Source: Coprococcus sp.
Lineage (GTDB): Bacteria > Bacillota > Clostridia > Lachnospirales > Lachnospiraceae
Assembly (NCBI GenBank): GCA_016296785.1
Contig: JAEDHX010000017.1
Coordinates: 1-29,288 of the forward strand
DNA: 29,288 nt
Reading direction: 5' to 3'
Shown here: piece by piece, positions 25,070 through 29,288 of the stretch
Position numbering within the stretch: position 1 is the first letter of the stretch
Layout: each line of letters opens with the position of its first letter
Translations under genes and position numbers: made by a program
Notes under the pieces: generated by a model
What the model was told of the DNA's origin: nothing
The model's input: only the letters and a program-made list of their open reading frames with translations
The model's database searches: none

Positions 25070-26077
25070 CTAATTTATATTCTTTACACTATCACGAACA
25101 ATAAGCTCTACAGGAAGACAAAAAGAATTCACAAGAACCTCCTCGCCCATAATTCTCTGCATAAGAAGCTTTACTGCCTGGATACCTTTTTCATATACAG
25201 GCTGCCTTACTGTTGTAAGCTCCGGATTACAAAGTCTTGCATAAACATTGTCATCAAAGCCCGTAACAGAAATGTCATCAGGAATCTTTAGTCCCTCGGA
25301 CAAAAATACACTAATTACTTCATTTGCAAGCAAATCTGAGACCACAAAAACAGCAGTATAACCTTCTGTCTTAACCTTCATTGCAAGCTCCCGCATTCGC
25401 TCTCTTTTTAAATGATCATCACTTGGGAGATAGTAATAATTGTTATTACTATATGATATCCCATAGCCTTCTAAAGCATCACAATACCCCTGAAATCTGT
25501 CAAAGTTACTTGATACCGGAAGCTTTCTGTCACAAAGAAATGCAATTTTTCTATGTCCCTGCTTGAGCAGATAATTTGTAATCATCTTAGCACCCTTATA
25601 ATCAGCAATACCAATGTTATCGTAAGGTCCGGTACCACAATCAATGAACACTACAGGCTTACCCACCTTCTGAGAAAATGCCTGACATTCGCGAGGGTCA
25701 AAGCCTACTACGATACCTCCTTCTATCTCGGGAGCTGACAGCTTTGTATATGTTTCATCGGTAGTCATATGACGCCCACATACAGGATATCTTCCGTGAT
25801 TTCTAAGCTCCATGCAAATAGCATCAAGCAATTCAGCGCAAAAAGGATCCATAAATATTTTATCACGAAACCTCATATTGAAATCTACGGAAACAAGCTT
25901 TAAATTATCTTTCTTTTTATTAACTGACTGCACCTTGCGGAAACCATACTGAATGAGAGCTTCTTCAACCCTGCATCTGGTGCTTTCTGACATCTTCTCT
26001 GTATGTCCGTTAATTACATTTGATACTGTTGTAGGACTTACATTAAGAATTGCCGCAATATCCTTTATTGTTATCAT
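25070..26077 (-). CDS. LacI-family transcriptional regulator
   Basis: This 335-residue repressor-type protein has an N-terminal LacI helix-turn-helix (ITIKDIAAILNVSPTTVSNVINGHTE, residues 2-27) and hinge helix region. A periplasmic-binding-like effector domain (about 62-330) contains GYCDALEGYG, ISVTGFDDNVYARLCNPELTTVRQP and the terminal VELIVRDSV typical of the family. It probably senses a sugar or sugar phosphate and controls the adjoining importer operon. Candidate operators lie directly after its stop and at the operon promoter. GGGGG precedes the ATG. It follows the AraC-type gene by 72 bases with a possible promoter in between. Confidence 0.93.
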   Translation of the reverse strand: MITIKDIAAILNVSPTTVSNVINGHTEKMSESTRCRVEEALIQYGFRKVQSVNKKKDNLKLVSVDFNMRFRDKIFMDPFCAELLDAICMELRNHGRYPVCGRHMTTDETYTKLSAPEIEGGIVVGFDPRECQAFSQKVGKPVVFIDCGTGPYDNIGIADYKGAKMITNYLLKQGHRKIAFLCDRKLPVSSNFDRFQGYCDALEGYGISYSNNNYYYLPSDDHLKRERMRELAMKVKTEGYTAVFVVSDLLANEVISVFLSEGLKIPDDISVTGFDDNVYARLCNPELTTVRQPVYEKGIQAVKLLMQRIMGEEVLVNSFCLPVELIVRDSVKNIN

Positions 26078-26105
26078 ATAACCCCCAAAAAATATAATTT
26101 ATAAA

Positions 26106-26134
26106 ATACTAACATATATCTGAAAATTCTGCAA
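26106..26134 (-). promoter_or_regulatory. Possible promoter of the LacI-type gene
   Basis: TTGCAG (26129-26134), 17 bases and TAGTAT (26106-26111) on the minus strand lie about 30 bases upstream of the ATG, in the gap after the AraC-type gene. Confidence 0.4.
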
Positions 26135-26149
26135 ACAAAAGCTTTTTGA

Positions 26150-27052
26150 CTATACACTTTTATTTGACAGTCTGTACATCCTTGGTGTGCATTTTTTTAT
26201 TTCTTTGAATTTTCTTATAAAGTAGCTTACATTTTCAAAGCCACAATCAAGTGCAATTTCAAGTACTGTTTTTTGTGTATTTAAAAGCATATCACAGGCT
26301 TTATTTATTCGATAATTAACAAGATACTGAATCGGCGAAACTCCTGCAATATCCTTAAAGAATCTGCACAGATACTGACTGTTACACGGAATAGTATCTG
26401 CAATATCCTGCAAGGAAATCTGGCTATTATAATGTGCCTCCATATACGAAACAACCGTCTTATAGTGCTGTATTTTGTTTATGTCTCCATAAGAACGGGA
26501 GTTTTCTGCAGGAAGCATCAATCCACTGTCATATATATCCATGATTATTTCCATAATAAGAAGCTTACTCCGTATATACCATCTCTCATCTCCCTCAAGA
26601 GTAATCTTCATTAATTCTTCTACTTTTGGAAGGAGATGTTTATGCGAATCTGTCCCGCTTCTATATATAGATGGAAGTAATGCAATCTGATTTACAATAG
26701 GCGCTATACACTTCTCCTGAAATTCATCACCATATGAAAACTCCAAAATACAAGGATCAAACAAGACAACATCATGCTTTGTATCAGATGAATTGCCTTT
26801 AATCTGATGTAAATCGCCGGGATTCAATATGCAAATATCACCTTCATTCAAGGTATGGTTCTGGAGATTAATCTCAAAACTGAAGCTTCCACGAGTTATA
26901 TATAATATCTCCAGATAATGATGCCAGTGGCGTTCCACAAAAAAATACTCAGGATATGAAGTGCCCTCACCTGTATCAAAATGCAGTCCGGTAATAGGAT
27001 TTTCCTTAGTTCCATATATTATTTTCTCCTTTAATGAAATATCCTGTTTCAA
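26150..27052 (-). CDS. AraC-family transcriptional regulator
   Basis: This protein has about 300 residues if it starts at the TTG at 27052. An N-terminal cupin-type sensor (HWHHYLEILYITRG, then LNEGDICILNPGDLHQI) is followed by a helical linker. The C-terminal AraC double helix-turn-helix (about 205-296) has SLQDIADTIPCNSQYLCRFFKDIAGVSPIQYLVNYRI and EIALDCGFENVSYFIRKFKEIKKCTPRMYR. It is probably an activator responding to a sugar and controls the divergent GH31 gene or the importer operon. The start is uncertain: no ATG fits, and the promoter at 27099-27127 rules out the longest reading. GAGG lies ten bases upstream of the TTG. Confidence 0.9.
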   Translation of the reverse strand: MKQDISLKEKIIYGTKENPITGLHFDTGEGTSYPEYFFVERHWHHYLEILYITRGSFSFEINLQNHTLNEGDICILNPGDLHQIKGNSSDTKHDVVLFDPCILEFSYGDEFQEKCIAPIVNQIALLPSIYRSGTDSHKHLLPKVEELMKITLEGDERWYIRSKLLIMEIIMDIYDSGLMLPAENSRSYGDINKIQHYKTVVSYMEAHYNSQISLQDIADTIPCNSQYLCRFFKDIAGVSPIQYLVNYRINKACDMLLNTQKTVLEIALDCGFENVSYFIRKFKEIKKCTPRMYRLSNKSV

Positions 27053-27098
27053 AATTCCACGTCCTCTTTCTTTTACAAATGTCAATATTGTGTTATAA

Positions 27099-27127
27099 AT
27101 TATAAAAAATAATGCAAGAAAAATCAA
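27099..27127 (-). promoter_or_regulatory. Promoter of the AraC-type gene
   Basis: TTGATT (27122-27127), a 17-base spacer and a perfect TATAAT (27099-27104) on the minus strand lie in the divergent region with the GH31 gene. A transcript from here would begin near 27092 and supports a gene start downstream of it. Confidence 0.6.
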
Positions 27128-27212
27128 TACTATGACAATATAATAGTATTATCAAATAGATACGGAAGTTGTTGGCCATAAGGTTAAGAATACTTAATAG
27201 GAGGGAAAAAAC

Positions 27213-29147
27213 ATGGTAAAGAAATACACCTTTGGAAATCCATTTCAAACTGAATCAGTAGTTGTTCCGTTTGCCAGCGCAAGCGGTATGCCGGAGTATG
27301 GTACGATTGATCTTTCTAATGGATTCTCATTTAATTATGTACTCGGAGATAATGATGCTGTCTATGGACTTGGAGAGGCTAATCGTGGAATCAACAAACG
27401 CGGATATAAATATATCAGCAAATGCAGTGATGACCCTAACCACCTTGAGGACACATTTTCATTTTATGGTGCACATAATTTTATTATTATTTCAGGAGAA
27501 AACACATTTGGAATGTATATTGACTACCCTGCCGAATTAACCTTTGACATTGGATATTCAAAATGTAATGAGCTTCACATATTTTGTGAGAAGGCAAATC
27601 TTGATTTATATATTATTACAGGGGATAGCCTTTATGACATTACAAAACAGTTCCGCAAAATAATTGGAAGAAGCTATATTCCGCCAAAGTTTGCATTTGG
27701 GTTTGGTCAGAGCCGTTGGGGATATAAATCCGCTGATGACTTTATGTCTGTTGCTGAGGGCTATAGAATCAATCATATTCCTATCGATATGATATATATG
27801 GATATCGACTATATGGACAACTATAAAGATTTTACTTTAAGTGATGAATTCTCTGATTTCCCAAAATACGTAGCTGACATGAAAGCAAATAACATCAGGC
27901 TCATTCCTATTATTGATGCGGGAGTTAAGATTGAGAAGGACTACGATGTTTATGAAGAAGGCGTTGCAGGCAATTATTTCTGCAAAAGAGAGGACGGCAG
28001 CGATTTTGTTGCAGCAGTCTGGCCTGGATATACGCATTTCCCTGATGTTTTGAATCCTGAAGCAAGAAAGTGGTTTGGCAGCAAATACAAATTACTTACC
28101 GATGCAGGCATAGAAGGATTTTGGAATGACATGAACGAACCGGCAATATTCTATACGCCTGAGGGAGTAAGTGAAATTAAGGAAGCCATGAAGGATTTTA
28201 TTGAAGACGATGAGTGCGTTGACGGTGTTTGGGATATGCGAGATAAAATAGCAGGTCTTGCTAATAATCCAAAGGATTATTCATCTTTTTATCATAATGT
28301 TAATGGCACAATGGTTTGCCATGACAAGGTGCATAATCTATATGGCTATAATATGACACGTGCGGCAGGCGAAGCACTTGAAGAGATTTTTTCTGACAAG
28401 AGATACCTTTTGTTCTCACGCTCATCATATATAGGAATGCACCGCTACGCCGGCATATGGACAGGTGATAACAAATCCTGGTGGTCACATATTCTTCTCA
28501 ACCTGAAGATGCTCCCATCCCTCAATATGTGCGGTTTCCTTTACTGCGGAGCTGACCTTGGTGGATTCGGCGCAGATACATCAAGAGATTTACTTCTTCG
28601 TTGGCTCGCACTTGGAGTATTTACACCATTAATGCGTAATCACTCTGCCATCGGAACCAGAGACCAGGAATGCTACAAATTTGAGAATATTGAAGACTTC
28701 CGCCATATTATTGGTGTACGTTACAGACTTATTCCATATATTTATAGCGAATATATGAAGGCGGCCCTTAACTATGACATGCTTTTTAAACCGCTTGCTT
28801 TTGAGTACCCGGATGATGAAATGGCTGCAACTGTTGAAGACCAGCTTCTTCTTGGTAATGAAGTAATGATTGCACCTGTATACACTCAAAATGCTAAAGG
28901 ACGTTATGTATATTTACCTGAAGATATGATGCTTGTTAGGTTTATGCCTGATGGCAGCATAGAACAAAAACCTCTCGAAAAAGGCCACCACTACATAGAT
29001 GTTCCACTTAATGTAGTCCCGCTCTTTATCAGAAACGGCAAGTGTATACCTATTGCCGAAGTAGCCGAATGCGTTGATGATATCAACACTGACAACCTGC
29101 AATACCTCGGCTACACCAACTGTACATACGAGCTTTACGAGGATTAG
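27213..29147 (+). CDS. GH31 alpha-glucosidase, apparently lacking its C-terminal tail
   Basis: This 644-residue cytoplasmic enzyme belongs to glycoside hydrolase family 31. The N-terminal beta-sandwich (about 1-150) precedes the barrel, with nucleophile D306 in GFWNDMNEP and acid/base D419 in GIWTGDNKSWW. IDMIYMDIDYMD (191-202) and FSRSSYIGMHRY (401-412) are further family motifs. From memory it resembles the Blautia obeum alpha-glucosidase nearly throughout, including W169 in GQSRWGY; in that enzyme this residue favours isomaltose over maltose. The protein stops at YELYED, where the family usually continues YEDDG and about 18 more residues. The hairpin repeats begin about ten bases later. 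AGGAGGG precedes the ATG. It is divergent from the AraC-type regulator. Confidence 0.93.
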   Translation: MVKKYTFGNPFQTESVVVPFASASGMPEYGTIDLSNGFSFNYVLGDNDAVYGLGEANRGINKRGYKYISKCSDDPNHLEDTFSFYGAHNFIIISGENTFGMYIDYPAELTFDIGYSKCNELHIFCEKANLDLYIITGDSLYDITKQFRKIIGRSYIPPKFAFGFGQSRWGYKSADDFMSVAEGYRINHIPIDMIYMDIDYMDNYKDFTLSDEFSDFPKYVADMKANNIRLIPIIDAGVKIEKDYDVYEEGVAGNYFCKREDGSDFVAAVWPGYTHFPDVLNPEARKWFGSKYKLLTDAGIEGFWNDMNEPAIFYTPEGVSEIKEAMKDFIEDDECVDGVWDMRDKIAGLANNPKDYSSFYHNVNGTMVCHDKVHNLYGYNMTRAAGEALEEIFSDKRYLLFSRSSYIGMHRYAGIWTGDNKSWWSHILLNLKMLPSLNMCGFLYCGADLGGFGADTSRDLLLRWLALGVFTPLMRNHSAIGTRDQECYKFENIEDFRHIIGVRYRLIPYIYSEYMKAALNYDMLFKPLAFEYPDDEMAATVEDQLLLGNEVMIAPVYTQNAKGRYVYLPEDMMLVRFMPDGSIEQKPLEKGHHYIDVPLNVVPLFIRNGKCIPIAEVAECVDDINTDNLQYLGYTNCTYELYED

Positions 29148-29150
29148 TTG

Positions 29151-29288
29151 TTTTTTGCCATGGGGACAGTCGTTTTTAGCCACGGGGACAGGTCCCTTGG
29201 TCAAAAATTCGCCACGGGGACAGGTCCCTTGGTCAAAAAATACTGCCACTGGAACACGTCCAGTGGCAGCATTTTTTGCCAAGGGACC
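29151..29288. repeat. Array of hairpin repeats after the GH31 gene
   Basis: Copies begin at 29157 (partial, GCCATGGGGACAG), 29179 and 29211 (identical 29-base units, period 32), and 29245 (diverged, perfect stem). An inverted copy at 29278-29288 is cut by the window edge: CCAAGGGACC at 29279-29288 is the reverse complement of 29223-29232. The 29245 copy differs from the consensus at two paired positions that keep the stem. The array contains no gene. Confidence 0.88.
29235..29277 (+). terminator. Terminator-like hairpin downstream of GH31
   Basis: CTGCCACTGG (29243-29252) and CCAGTGGCAG (29260-29269) form a perfect 10-bp stem with loop AACACGT. It is flanked by AAAAAA and followed by TTTTTT on the plus strand. 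It is the best terminator for the GH31 transcript and is itself a copy of the repeat. Confidence 0.75.

Noticed and set aside
28914..29282. Minus-strand open frame of 122 codons over the GH31 end and the repeats
   Set aside because: Its N-terminal part is translated repeat DNA and the rest is antisense to a clear GH31 gene. There is no credible ribosome binding site.
29157..29288. Possible CRISPR array
   Set aside because: The spacing between units is only a few bases, there are no unique spacers, the copies are diverged and partly inverted, and no cas gene is present.

Overview
The window looks like a chromosomal segment of an AT-rich, low-GC Gram-positive gut anaerobe of the Clostridia, most likely a member of the Lachnospiraceae. 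The reasons are the Firmicutes-type L10 leader, strong GGAGG ribosome binding sites, lipoprotein and secreted proteins with basic Fn3-like C-termini, and a GH31 alpha-glucosidase that, from memory, closely resembles the characterised Blautia (Ruminococcus) obeum enzyme. The assignment rests on protein character, not on a marker search.

Left part (1-7.6 kb): the 5' end of rpoB, then rplL and rplJ, all on the minus strand. An L10 autoregulatory leader and attenuator precede rplJ, and a terminator plus a separate promoter precede rpoB. Next come a cytoplasmic-looking Amidase_3 gene, a plus-strand lipoprotein, a GH13 alpha-amylase-family enzyme, and a minus-strand pair: an esterase-fold/methyltransferase fusion whose serine nucleophile is replaced by Glu, followed by a membrane-anchored GH25 muramidase.

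Middle part (7.7-16.4 kb): panD converges on a small TatD-linked-type radical SAM gene, and the two share a CTAG at their stop codons. Then follow a 1039-residue two-module membrane glycosyltransferase, a secreted BspA-type LRR/Fn3 protein, a lone type IV pilin-like gene, and a secreted PPC/Fn3 protein.

Right part (16.5-29.3 kb): a catabolic locus that I read as serving alpha-galactosides and sucrose (raffinose family). On the minus strand, in transcription order, it has a LacI-family regulator (preceded by an AraC-family regulator), an ABC importer without ATPase (binding lipoprotein and two permeases), an amylosucrase-like GH13, a GH36 alpha-galactosidase and fructokinase. A GH31 alpha-glucosidase is divergent from the AraC gene. 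Proposed flow: import, removal of galactose by GH36, splitting of sucrose by the amylosucrase-like enzyme, phosphorylation of fructose by the kinase. GH31 would handle isomaltose-type glucosides.

The most unusual signal is a dispersed palindromic repeat with core GCCACGGGGACAGG, found at about 15.23, 16.45, 16.52 and 29.15-29.29 kb. One copy supplies the last codons and the stop of fructokinase. An array of copies begins right after a GH31 gene that appears to lack its normal C-terminal tail. One copy carries a paired base change that preserves the hairpin, and another copy lies between two divergent promoters. No stretch above 300 bases lacks a gene.
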